DNA of 7,837 nt from Erysipelothrix sp. (GTDB lineage: Bacteria; Bacillota_I; Bacilli_A; Erysipelotrichales; Erysipelotrichaceae), in contig JAAYNU010000074.1 of the NCBI GenBank assembly GCA_012520695.1, forward strand, positions 1 to 7,837. The letters run 5' to 3'. The position numbers were made by a program, and so were the translations under genes. Under the pieces are notes generated by a model. That model made no database searches. It had not been told where the DNA came from and worked only from the letters and a program-made list of their open reading frames with translations. Shown here one piece after another: positions 1 through 6,155 of the stretch. Each line of letters starts with the position of its first letter. The first letter of the stretch is position 1.

Positions 1-32
1 GCAATGGGACATTCATACATAGATCATATTGG

Positions 33-78
33 AAACTACCCATAGTGTGAAGATTGCGCGATAGAGATGGGTAAGTTT
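33..78. repeat. imperfect inverted repeat, 11 bp arms
   Basis: Bases 33-43 (AAACTACCCAT) pair with 67-78 (ATGGGTAAGTTT) with one bulged A at 74, around a 23-nt loop. There is no strong T-tract, so it does not look like a standard terminator. It could be an operator, a processing stem or chance. Confidence 0.3.
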
Positions 79-109
79 AATCGCGGTTTCGAGTGGTTGT
101 GATGCGGTC

Positions 110-349
110 TTGAAATCTTTATGTTCTGTTTATTGTGAGAATGTACAAGTGATTTTGGTTGCGCCTGTAGTCAATTTGGATGGGTATCAACTCGATAAGA
201 TGTCGCAGTGCATGGAGTCGCTTGTGAGGTCGTTTGGTATTGTATGCAACAAAGATGATGCTTATTCTCTTAAGGATGCATTAAGTCTTGTGGGTTTCTT
301 TAAGGGCTATCGTATTGACACACATCATGCGATTGAGGTCACTACTTAA
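110..349 (+). CDS. doubtful small hypothetical ORF or gene remnant, TTG start
   Basis: A 79-codon frame starts at TTG and ends TAA at 347-349. The same frame is open upstream to the in-frame stop at 62-64 but contains no ATG or GTG there, and no convincing Shine-Dalgarno precedes the TTG. The product would have a short hydrophobic strand (VILVAPVV, residues 14-21) and five cysteines, without any motif I recognise. It is not ffh, ylxM or ftsY, which often precede rpsP in Firmicutes. It could be a poorly started real gene, the tail of a decayed gene, or a chance open frame. No terminator is visible after it, and rpsP has its own promoter downstream. Function unknown and coding status doubtful. 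Confidence 0.25.
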   Translation: MKSLCSVYCENVQVILVAPVVNLDGYQLDKMSQCMESLVRSFGIVCNKDDAYSLKDALSLVGFFKGYRIDTHHAIEVTT

Positions 350-433
350 CCCATGATAACTATCAAACTGTATCTGATTGTGTATTGGAAGGGATTGAAT
401 AATTATCATTTTCGGTCTGTTAAGTAAAAAGAC

Positions 434-462
434 TTGACAGTGTTATTCACTTGGGGTATTAT
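434..462 (+). promoter_or_regulatory. sigma-A promoter of the rpsP operon
   Basis: A perfect -35 TTGACA (434-439) and a -10 TATTAT (457-462, one mismatch to TATAAT) are separated by 17 bp. Transcription would start near 469, leaving a 5' leader of only about 24 nt. That leaves little room for a structured leader upstream of rpsP. This is the strongest promoter in the window, as expected for a ribosomal protein operon. Confidence 0.85.
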
Positions 463-492
463 AGTTGAAGAAATACAAGGAGGCAATATACT

Positions 493-765
493 ATGGCAGT
501 TAAACTACGTTTAAGACGAATGGGTTCAAAACAAAAACCTTTTTACCGTATTGTGGCAGCTGACTCACGAGCACCTCGTGATGGTCGTTTCATTGAAATC
601 ATTGGTTACTATGATCCAACCGCAGCACCTGCAGTCGTTAAAGTTGACGAAGAATTAGCACTTAAGTGGCTATCAGTTGGTGCACAACCATCTGACACAG
701 TTCGTAAGGTTCTATCAACACAAGGAATTATGACTCGTTTCCACGAATCAAAATTAAGTAAATAA
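493..765 (+). CDS. rpsP: 30S ribosomal protein S16
   Basis: S16 is a primary-to-secondary binding protein of the 30S body, needed for 16S rRNA folding and 30S assembly. The 90-residue product has the normal family length. The N-terminal signature [19 protein letters not shown] spans residues 3-21, followed by [14 protein letters not shown] (about 29-42) and the C-terminal [16 protein letters not shown] segment (about 59-74), all typical of bacterial S16. The ATG is fixed by a consensus AAGGAGG (477-483) nine bases upstream. It is the first gene of an rpsP-khpA-rimM-trmD operon, and the next gene begins two bases after its stop. Codon use (CGT, GGT, GCA, TTC) is of the highly expressed type, like rpsB and tsf here. 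Confidence 0.98.
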   Translation: MAVKLRLRRMGSKQKPFYRIVAADSRAPRDGRFIEIIGYYDPTAAPAVVKVDEELALKWLSVGAQPSDTVRKVLSTQGIMTRFHESKLSK

Positions 766-767
766 TC

Positions 768-1016
768 ATGAAACCAATCGATGAAATTCTATATGATTTA
801 GTATACCCACTTGTTGAAGATACTAAGAGTTTGAGTGTTCAAAGGTTGCCGTCGCTTGATGAGAAAGAATTGATTCTCGCAATTTATGCACAGAGCAGTG
901 ACGTTGCACGTCTCATTGGTCGTCAGGGTGTTATGGCTCATGCTATTCGCCAAACGATGGCGATTGGGTCTCGTGTTCTCGATCAAAGAATTGTAATTAA
1001 ATTTGAATCATACTAA
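768..1016 (+). CDS. khpA: KhpA, KH-domain RNA-binding protein (YlqC family)
   Basis: A small single-KH-domain protein of 82 residues. The GxxG loop that contacts RNA is visible as I-GRQG at residues 50-54, followed by the helix AHAIRQTM, the pattern expected of KhpA/YlqC. In other Firmicutes KhpA is known to pair with KhpB (Jag/EloR) and affects cell elongation and small-RNA binding; that role is transferred from the family. The ATG lies two bases after the rpsP stop and has no good Shine-Dalgarno of its own, so translation is probably coupled to rpsP. The stop codon TAA (1014-1016) sits at the 5' edge of a terminator-like hairpin that precedes rimM. The position between rpsP and rimM is the classic location for this gene in Firmicutes. 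Confidence 0.93.
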   Translation: MKPIDEILYDLVYPLVEDTKSLSVQRLPSLDEKELILAIYAQSSDVARLIGRQGVMAHAIRQTMAIGSRVLDQRIVIKFESY

Positions 1017-1040
1017 AGGATGGTCTTCCATCCTTTTTTT
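1015..1040 (+). terminator. intercistronic U-tract hairpin between khpA and rimM (attenuator candidate)
   Basis: A perfect 9-bp stem pairs 1015-1023 (AAAGGATGG) with 1028-1036 (CCATCCTTT) around a TCTT loop. It is followed by T residues to 1040, a run of seven Ts from 1034. This has the form of an intrinsic terminator. It starts inside the khpA stop codon and ends immediately before the rimM Shine-Dalgarno (GGAGG, 1041-1045). Because rimM and trmD have no visible promoter of their own, it more likely reduces read-through than ends the operon. Confidence 0.7.
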
Positions 1041-1049
1041 GGAGGGTAT

Positions 1050-1547
1050 ATGTCATTAATTAACGTTGGAAGTATCCAAAAGCCCCATGGAATCAAAGGG
1101 GAAGTCAAAGTCTTCTTAAAAACAGACTTTGCGAAAGAACGCTTTAAAAAGGGAAATGAAATCATTTTAAAGCTGAATGGTAAAGAAGAAAAGCTCATTG
1201 TGGATACGTCTCGTATGCACAAAGGGTCCTTATTATTGAAGTTTGTAGGACTGGATTCACTCAATGATGTGGAGTTCCACCATAAAGGAGAACTCTTCGT
1301 TGAAGATGCTGTTCGCCATGAACTTCCTAAGGATGAATATTATTTCTCTGAGCTTGTCGGGCTCAGTGCTTTTAATGAGGGCGTTGAATTGGGGGAGATT
1401 ATTGAGATGATTGATAATCCTGCTCATCCAATCATGCGCATCAAAACACCTGAACGTGATATCCTTGTTCCGTTTCTAAAGGTGTTTGTGGCTGCAGTTG
1501 ATTTGGAAGCAAAGCGCGTTGATATTAATTGGATGGAAGGTCTCTAA
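1050..1547 (+). CDS. rimM: RimM, 16S rRNA processing / 30S maturation factor
   Basis: RimM binds ribosomal protein S19 and helps fold the 3' (head) domain of the 30S subunit. The 165-residue product matches family length. The N-terminal domain opens with the typical VGSIQKPHGIKGEVKV (residues 6-21), and the PRC-barrel half begins near EYYFSELVGL and ends with ILVPFLKVFV-AAVDLEAKRVDI and a terminal EGL. I chose ATG 1050 because GGAGG lies at 1041-1045 and the family signature follows directly. An ATG at 1020 in the same frame would start inside the upstream hairpin and add ten atypical residues (MVFHPFFGGY). The stop TAA overlaps the trmD ATG by one base, so the two are translationally coupled. 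Expression may be lowered relative to rpsP-khpA by the preceding hairpin. Confidence 0.96.
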   Translation: MSLINVGSIQKPHGIKGEVKVFLKTDFAKERFKKGNEIILKLNGKEEKLIVDTSRMHKGSLLLKFVGLDSLNDVEFHHKGELFVEDAVRHELPKDEYYFSELVGLSAFNEGVELGEIIEMIDNPAHPIMRIKTPERDILVPFLKVFVAAVDLEAKRVDINWMEGL

Positions 1548-2269
1548 TGAAAATAACGATTATTTCATTATTCCCAGAAATGTTTACGGGATTTATGGAG
1601 ACGTCCATCATCAAAAAAGCAATCCTTAAAGAACACGTTTCACTTGAAGTCATTGATATGAGATCGTTTACTGAGGATAAACACAATCGCGTGGATGATT
1701 ATCCTTACGGTGGTGGAGCAGGGCTTGTCCTGATGTGCCAACCCGTCATTGATGCGATTGAATCTGTGAAGACAGAAGAATCGAAAGTCATCATGATGAC
1801 ACCTCAAGGTCAAACACTAAAACAATCCCTTGCCTATGACCTATCTCAAGAGAAGCATTTAATTCTTCTCTGTGGGCATTACGAGGGCTTTGATGAGCGT
1901 ATTCGCTCGTATGTCGATATGGAGATGAGCATTGGGGATTATGTCCTCACGGGCGGGGAATTGGCTGCGATGGTCATATCTGATGCTGTGATTCGTCTTG
2001 TGGAAGGTGTCATTACTCAGGAGTCTCATGAAGATGATAGTTTCAGTAACGGTCTTCTAGAGTATCCACACTATACGCGTCCTCAAAACTACCGTGGTAT
2101 GGAAGTTCCTGAAGTCTTAACCTCAGGCCATCATGCGAATGTGAGAATGTTTAGATTGAAAGAATCACTAAGAAAGACCTTACGCGTACGCCCTGATCTA
2201 TTAAAAGGTCGTGTACTAAGCAAAGAGGAGCTTGTGCTTCTTGATGAAATTAGATCTGAAAATGAATAA
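1547..2269 (+). CDS. trmD: tRNA (guanine-N1-)-methyltransferase TrmD
   Basis: TrmD uses S-adenosylmethionine to make m1G37 next to the anticodon of tRNAs reading CUN, CCN and CGG, which prevents +1 frameshifting. The 240-residue product is of usual length. The SPOUT trefoil-knot signatures are visible: YGGGAGLVL (54-62), LLCGHYEGFDERI (107-119) and SIGDYVLTGGELA (128-140). The lid/catalytic loop EDDSF (162-166) and LLEYPHYTRP follow, and the Asp before SF (D164) matches the family catalytic aspartate by motif. The C-terminal helical tRNA-binding domain is complete. I chose the ATG at 1547, which overlaps the rimM stop as TAATG, with GGAAGG (1535-1540) as Shine-Dalgarno. A longer frame from 1529 would precede that site. 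It is the last gene of the operon; rplS does not follow. Confidence 0.97.
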   Translation: MKITIISLFPEMFTGFMETSIIKKAILKEHVSLEVIDMRSFTEDKHNRVDDYPYGGGAGLVLMCQPVIDAIESVKTEESKVIMMTPQGQTLKQSLAYDLSQEKHLILLCGHYEGFDERIRSYVDMEMSIGDYVLTGGELAAMVISDAVIRLVEGVITQESHEDDSFSNGLLEYPHYTRPQNYRGMEVPEVLTSGHHANVRMFRLKESLRKTLRVRPDLLKGRVLSKEELVLLDEIRSENE

Positions 2270-2305
2270 GTGAGGTGGAGTGTAAAGCTTCATCTTTTTA
2301 TATGA

Positions 2306-2362
2306 AAAAGGAGCTTTAACGAAACAGAGGGATTTAATCCCTTGTTCGTTAGAGCTCCTTTT
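2306..2362. terminator. long bidirectional terminator between convergent trmD and the carboxypeptidase gene
   Basis: Arms 2306-2332 and 2338-2362 form about 25 base pairs with two single-base bulges (2324 and 2327), one G-T wobble and a five-base loop (TTTAA). The outer AAAAGGAGCT/AGCTCCTTTT is perfect, giving a T-tract on the plus strand (2359-2362) and a slightly longer one (five Ts) on the minus strand at 2309-2305. It sits between two convergent genes and can serve both. Confidence 0.85.
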
Positions 2363-2367
2363 GATGT

Positions 2368-3660
2368 TTACTTCTTAGGTTTTCTGATGAAACCATTATA
2401 GCGTCGCTTCTTACGAATGAGATAGAGACGATAGTGGCGAATGGATAGAATTGCGATGATTAGGATTAGGATGATGACCAGTAGTGAAATTATCATAATC
2501 TTTGCGACGTCAAAGATGACGTAGCGCAGTGATTTTTGAATTGTGTTTACTGCGAAGATGTCTTCACTGTAGAGGGTCACTTGATCACTCATGTAGTGAA
2601 CGCGTCCCAGGAGTGTGCCTTTTTCAATGGGTGCTTTGAGTTCGGGTTCTGGGTCGAACTTGACTGTAAGTTTATTAATGTCGAAATCTTTTGAATAATA
2701 ACTTGCGACATCACTGAGTGCTTTGAGTTCATAGGGTCTTGCTCTTAGATCAATGTCGAGTTCTGCGAGGTTATCACCAGTTTTTCGTATTAAGATCTTT
2801 TGGTAGTTGTTGAATGCTAGTTTGTAGATGTTGATGTGATCGAGAAGTTGGGTGTTCTGTTTATTTTCTCTTGGTGCATTAGTTGAAACTACGATGAGGT
2901 TCATTGTTCCGTCGGTTGCGACGGAGGATAGAGATCTCTCAGCAAGTTCTGTGTACCCGCTCTTTGCGCCGTAGAGTTGTGGGAAATCGTATTTTACGGC
3001 GTCGTTGAGGAAGGTATTTTTGAATTCGATACCTTCTGGGTATTTGGCTGTTGGGCCGGTTGTATGTTCGAGTGTTGTATAGTATTTCTTAAATGTTTCA
3101 TTTTTAAGTGAGTACTGAATCAGTTTTGATAAATCTTCTACCGTTGAGTAGTGTTCATCTTCATCGAGGCCGCTTGTGTTAACGAAGTGGGAGTTCTTCA
3201 TGCCAATCTTTTCGGCGACTTTATTCATTTCTTCTGCGAGTCCTTCGGGTGTATCTGTGAAGTACATGGACATGATGCGTGTCGCATCAGCACCTGATGG
3301 GAGCATAATTCCGTAAAGGTAATCACTGAGGGGAAGAGTGTCACCAGGTCTGAAGTCCGCAATGGAAGCGATGGTGGTGAGGCCTTCGTAGACCTCTTCA
3401 GGTACGGTGTATTCCGTTGTGAGTGGTGTATCATTAAGGAGTTCCAGTGAAGTAATCAGGGTGAGAGCTTTTGTGATGGATGCGGGGTGGACTTGTTTAT
3501 CGGGGTTTTGAGATGCGAGTACTTCTCCTGTTTCTTGGTCTATTAATATATAGTTTGAACTGTATAGGTACAGTGGATTAGTGTTGATGGGTTCCTCAGC
3601 TTGGATGGATTGGCTTGTCAGGCACAGAATTGTGAGAAATAAAACGAGTGTTTTTTTCAT
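2368..3660 (-). CDS. D-alanyl-D-alanine carboxypeptidase-like penicillin-binding protein (peptidase S11), membrane anchored
   Basis: An exported low-molecular-weight PBP expected to remove the terminal D-Ala from peptidoglycan stem pentapeptides. Residues 1-21 form a signal peptide (MKK, hydrophobic core, likely cut after SIQA). The nucleophile motif SITK is at 61-64. The second motif, normally SxN, reads SGA at 122-124 (LPSGADAT), so the usual Asn is Ala. The third reads KSG at 233-235 in place of KTG, a mild change. A PBP5-type C-terminal beta domain spans about 286-378. A strongly hydrophobic segment at about 387-408 looks like a true membrane helix and is followed by a basic tail (RKKRR...RKPKK). 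The ATG has AAAGGAG (complement of 3667-3673) six bases upstream. The gene is single and convergent with trmD. Fold assignment is strong, but activity is less certain given SGA. DacA/DacF-like. Confidence 0.9.
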   Translation of the reverse strand: MKKTLVLFLTILCLTSQSIQAEEPINTNPLYLYSSNYILIDQETGEVLASQNPDKQVHPASITKALTLITSLELLNDTPLTTEYTVPEEVYEGLTTIASIADFRPGDTLPLSDYLYGIMLPSGADATRIMSMYFTDTPEGLAEEMNKVAEKIGMKNSHFVNTSGLDEDEHYSTVEDLSKLIQYSLKNETFKKYYTTLEHTTGPTAKYPEGIEFKNTFLNDAVKYDFPQLYGAKSGYTELAERSLSSVATDGTMNLIVVSTNAPRENKQNTQLLDHINIYKLAFNNYQKILIRKTGDNLAELDIDLRARPYELKALSDVASYYSKDFDINKLTVKFDPEPELKAPIEKGTLLGRVHYMSDQVTLYSEDIFAVNTIQKSLRYVIFDVAKIMIISLLVIILILIIAILSIRHYRLYLIRKKRRYNGFIRKPKK

Positions 3661-3687
3661 GGAATTCTCCTTTAGTTCATAAATGTA

Positions 3688-3696
3688 ATTATATCA
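3688..3696 (-). promoter_or_regulatory. extended -10 promoter for the carboxypeptidase gene
   Basis: On the minus strand, TG-A-TATAAT (complement of 3696-3688) is a perfect extended -10 element. The -35 region is poor, as is common with extended -10 promoters. Transcription would begin near 3681, about 20 nt before the ATG and just upstream of the Shine-Dalgarno. Confidence 0.6.
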
Positions 3697-3736
3697 TATT
3701 TTAGATAGCGAACTCATACCAATAGATGAAGTTTTA

Positions 3737-3745
3737 TGATAAAAT
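3737..3745 (+). promoter_or_regulatory. extended -10 promoter for the unknown gene-aminotransferase pair
   Basis: TG-A-TAAAAT (TG at 3737-3738, -10 hexamer 3740-3745) is followed about 13 bases later by the Shine-Dalgarno GGAGG (3759-3763). The -35 position has no good match. The two divergent -10 elements lie about 45 bp apart, so transcription of the two directions may interfere. Confidence 0.5.
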
Positions 3746-3773
3746 GGGCGATAGAGACGGAGGATGTATTAAT

Positions 3774-4160
3774 ATGGAAAAACTTTTAGTGCTGGGTGAT
3801 GGCCTGGAAATGATTAATAAACTGGATGGCTTGGGGATTAAGGCCCAGTATCTGGATCTTCGTAGAAATCATGAAACTGCTGAAATTATGGATATTTATG
3901 AAGTTGTGGCACCGGAGTTGTGTGCTGTTGTCAGAGATGAAATCAGTGCGATTGCGCCGGATCGAATCGTTGTGATTGGTGCATCTGAAGAGTATCGATG
4001 GGATGCGACGATTGTATGTCGTTTATTCGGTCAATTTAATTCTTGGATTAATCAAAGACAAAACAAGTTTGGTAAGACTGTATTGAATATTGCTGGTAAA
4101 GAAGTTGAATTGATTGCGATTGATGATTTATCGGATTGGGACCTCGCTCATGAAGGATAG
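3774..4160 (+). CDS. protein of unknown function, coupled to the downstream aminotransferase
   Basis: I do not recognise this 128-residue protein. It starts with a hydrophobic strand, a glycine turn and a helix (KLLVLGDGLEMINKL, residues 3-17). A second strand, RIVVIGASEEYRWDA (64-78), and a third, KEVELIAIDDLSDWD (109-123), give an alternating alpha/beta pattern that could be a small Rossmann-like fold. This is a pattern impression with no family match. There is no signal peptide or membrane segment, so it is probably cytoplasmic. The ATG at 3774 is supported by GGAGG (3759-3763, ten bases upstream); an in-frame ATG at 3726 would lie in the promoter. Its last 11 bases overlap the start of the aminotransferase gene, so the two are probably co-translated and may share a pathway. 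Confidence 0.75.
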   Translation: MEKLLVLGDGLEMINKLDGLGIKAQYLDLRRNHETAEIMDIYEVVAPELCAVVRDEISAIAPDRIVVIGASEEYRWDATIVCRLFGQFNSWINQRQNKFGKTVLNIAGKEVELIAIDDLSDWDLAHEG

Positions 4161-5280
4161 ACTCGATGGGATAGAACTTTCGGGTATTCGTGCCTTTGCG
4201 CAACAGTATCGATCTCGTGAGGATATGGTTTATCTAACGATTGGTGAACCAAACCTAGATACACCTTCTGAAATTAAGGAGGCTTTAATTGCATCTTTGA
4301 ATGATAATAACACGCATTATCCTCCTGCAATGGGTGATCCATTACTTCGTAGTGCTATTGCGAAGCATGAATCACAGTTTTATGGTGAAGCGATTGATAG
4401 TGAAAATGTCCTCATTACTAATGGAGCAACTGAAGCTCTAGCTTTGGCTTTTTGGTCTTTATTAAGTGAAGGCGATGAAGCGATTGTTTTGGTGCCAAGT
4501 TTTCCTTTGTATCAAACTCAAATTAAGTTGATGGGTGCTAAGCCTGTCTTAGTGGATGTGAGTCGGGATGATTTTCAACTTACACTTGATGCAGTGAAGG
4601 GGAAAGTGAATGCGAAGACGAAGTGTATTGTGTTTGCATCGCCGAATAATCCAACGGGAACGATTTATAATGAAAACTCTTATAAGGTAATGGCTGAACT
4701 TGTTTCCGAGTTTCCTGATTTGTATATTATTGTGGATGAAGTGTATCGTTCGATGGTTTATGATGTCGCGTATTCTTCTGTTCGAGAAATTGAAGCGATT
4801 CGTGATCGTATCATTCTTGTGACGAGTTTCTCTAAGTCGCATGCAATGACGGGGTGGCGCGTTGGGTATGTAGTGACGCCTCCTGCTCTTGTGGATCGCA
4901 TGCATAAATTACATCAAAATATGGTAACGGGTATTTCGAGTTTTTCTCAGTCTGCGTGTATTCGTGCGTTGGAGTTGAATACGGATGCGATGGTTCTTGA
5001 TTATAAAGGGCGTCGTGACTTCGTTTTGGCTCAGCTTGATGAAATGGGTCTTGAGTATGTTTATCCTGAAGGGGCGTTTTATGTTTTCCCTTCAATATCT
5101 GAGTTTGGCTTGGACAGTGTGAGTTTCGCACAGAAGATGGCGGATGCTGTCGGGCTTGTGGTAATTCCAGGGGTTTACTTTGGGACTGATGGATTCATTC
5201 GTTTGTCTTATGGTGAAAGTATGGAGATTCTAGAAGAGGGCATGAAGCGCCTAGCGTTGTTTGTGACATCTCTTCGGTAG
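4150..5280 (+). CDS. PLP-dependent class I/II aminotransferase
   Basis: A cytoplasmic fold-type I PLP enzyme that moves an amino group between an amino acid and a 2-oxo acid. Length, 376 residues, is normal. Motifs in order: LTIGEPNLDTP (29-39), NGATEALALA (91-100, phosphate-binding region), ASPNNPTG (163-170, with the Asn that contacts PLP), IIVDEVYR (193-200, Asp to the pyridine nitrogen), SFSKSHAMTGWRVGY (226-240, Schiff-base lysine K229) and FIRLSYG (349-355, carboxylate-binding Arg351). This matches the aspartate/aromatic/PatA-like subgroup; the substrate cannot be read from the sequence. I chose ATG 4150, which overlaps the upstream gene by 11 bases; its own Shine-Dalgarno is weak, consistent with coupling. 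An earlier ATG at 4114 adds an atypical 12-residue leader. No terminator is visible before the next gene. Confidence 0.93.
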   Translation: MKDRLDGIELSGIRAFAQQYRSREDMVYLTIGEPNLDTPSEIKEALIASLNDNNTHYPPAMGDPLLRSAIAKHESQFYGEAIDSENVLITNGATEALALAFWSLLSEGDEAIVLVPSFPLYQTQIKLMGAKPVLVDVSRDDFQLTLDAVKGKVNAKTKCIVFASPNNPTGTIYNENSYKVMAELVSEFPDLYIIVDEVYRSMVYDVAYSSVREIEAIRDRIILVTSFSKSHAMTGWRVGYVVTPPALVDRMHKLHQNMVTGISSFSQSACIRALELNTDAMVLDYKGRRDFVLAQLDEMGLEYVYPEGAFYVFPSISEFGLDSVSFAQKMADAVGLVVIPGVYFGTDGFIRLSYGESMEILEEGMKRLALFVTSLR

Positions 5281-5317
5281 TTAATAACATACTTAACTTT
5301 GTGAATTAATTATTGAG

Positions 5318-5323
5318 TATACT
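5318..5323 (+). promoter_or_regulatory. possible -10 element for the lipoprotein gene
   Basis: TATACT lies 11 bases before the Shine-Dalgarno GGAGG (5334-5338). The only upstream -35 candidate, TTAACT (5293-5298), is weak and 19 bp away. The lipoprotein gene might instead be read through from the aminotransferase gene, since the 66-bp gap holds no terminator. Confidence 0.3.
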
Positions 5324-5346
5324 TGAACTATATGGAGGAAATTTAA

Positions 5347-6147
5347 ATGAAGAAAATATTAGCGGTTTTACTAACTTTGCTTTTAGTACTAACGGGGTGT
5401 GGTAAGGATTCTGATATTAATACAACCGAACTTATCAACACTGCTTTAAATACTACAGCTAAGGCTGAAGGTAATGCGTTTGATTTAAAGCTTGTCTATG
5501 ACATTACGGAATCTGACATGGACATGAAGTTGGATATGGATGGATTGTTCCGCCAAAATGGCGCGTTCGATGTTGAAACATTCAAAAAAGGTGATTTCTC
5601 TGGTTTAGAATTCGAATTAGTCGGTAACCTTGAGATGACGGGCATGGGAACAACCATGAACATGGCTGCTTATCTTAAAGATGGCATTATCTATGCGGAT
5701 GTCTTAGGTTCAAAGATTAAAATGAATTTGGCTGATGTCGCTGATGAAATGATTGATTCATTTGAAGAAATCGAGGGTGATGTTGAGGAAAATAAAGTCA
5801 CATTAACTGAAGATGATCTTAAAGATGTAATCATTACTAAAGAAGATGGCTATTACAATTATAAATTAACAAAGGATGCATTAAAGAAACTCATCTCTAA
5901 TGCACCTGAAGGTACAATGGATGGGTCTGATTTAGAAATGTTGGATATGATTGATACTTTAGAAGCTTTCATGAATATCAATAATGATGGTTCTGTTCGC
6001 AGTGTTGGCTTAAATGCTAAGATGAGCGTAGATGGTGCTGATATGAATATCGTCTTCACACTAACAATGGTTGACATCAAGAAAGCTGACAGCATTGAAT
6101 TCCCTGATTTCAATGACTTTGTGGACACTTCTGCTTTAGGTCTTTAA
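5347..6147 (+). CDS. membrane-anchored lipoprotein of unknown function
   Basis: The 266-residue product has a clear lipoprotein signal: MKK, a leucine-rich core and the lipobox LTGC, with the lipidated cysteine at residue 18. It is therefore expected on the outer face of the cytoplasmic membrane. The mature part has no other cysteine and is rich in Asp, Glu, Met and Leu. It alternates hydrophobic and charged residues in beta-strand-like runs (for example FDLKLVYDI, DMDMKLDMDG, MNMAAYLKDGIIYADVLG), then an acidic helical stretch (DVADEMIDSFEEIEGDVEE). This pattern resembles LolA/LppX-type or DUF-type lipid-binding folds of Firmicute lipoproteins, but that is inference from layout only. GGAGG (5334-5338) lies eight bases before the ATG. 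A strong terminator follows directly, so it ends its transcript. Confidence 0.85.
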   Translation: MKKILAVLLTLLLVLTGCGKDSDINTTELINTALNTTAKAEGNAFDLKLVYDITESDMDMKLDMDGLFRQNGAFDVETFKKGDFSGLEFELVGNLEMTGMGTTMNMAAYLKDGIIYADVLGSKIKMNLADVADEMIDSFEEIEGDVEENKVTLTEDDLKDVIITKEDGYYNYKLTKDALKKLISNAPEGTMDGSDLEMLDMIDTLEAFMNINNDGSVRSVGLNAKMSVDGADMNIVFTLTMVDIKKADSIEFPDFNDFVDTSALGL

Positions 6148-6155
6148 TTTATAGT

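Noticed and set aside
81..109. GGTTTCGAG resembling a tRNA T-loop
   Set aside because: No 5-bp T stem, anticodon arm or acceptor pairing could be drawn around it.
350..433. Inverted matches TGATAA/TTATCA and CTTAAC/GTTAAG before the rpsP promoter
   Set aside because: Arms are short, AT-rich and unevenly spaced with no T-tract, so neither a terminator nor an operator can be supported.
1013..1264. Minus-strand open frame of 83 codons opposite khpA end and rimM
   Set aside because: It is antisense to the strongly supported rimM gene, begins within rimM and has no Shine-Dalgarno or recognisable product.
4549..5131. Two minus-strand open frames opposite the aminotransferase gene
   Set aside because: They lie fully inside a gene with all catalytic motifs. 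Their His/Arg-rich translations are typical of a reverse-strand shadow of biased codon use.
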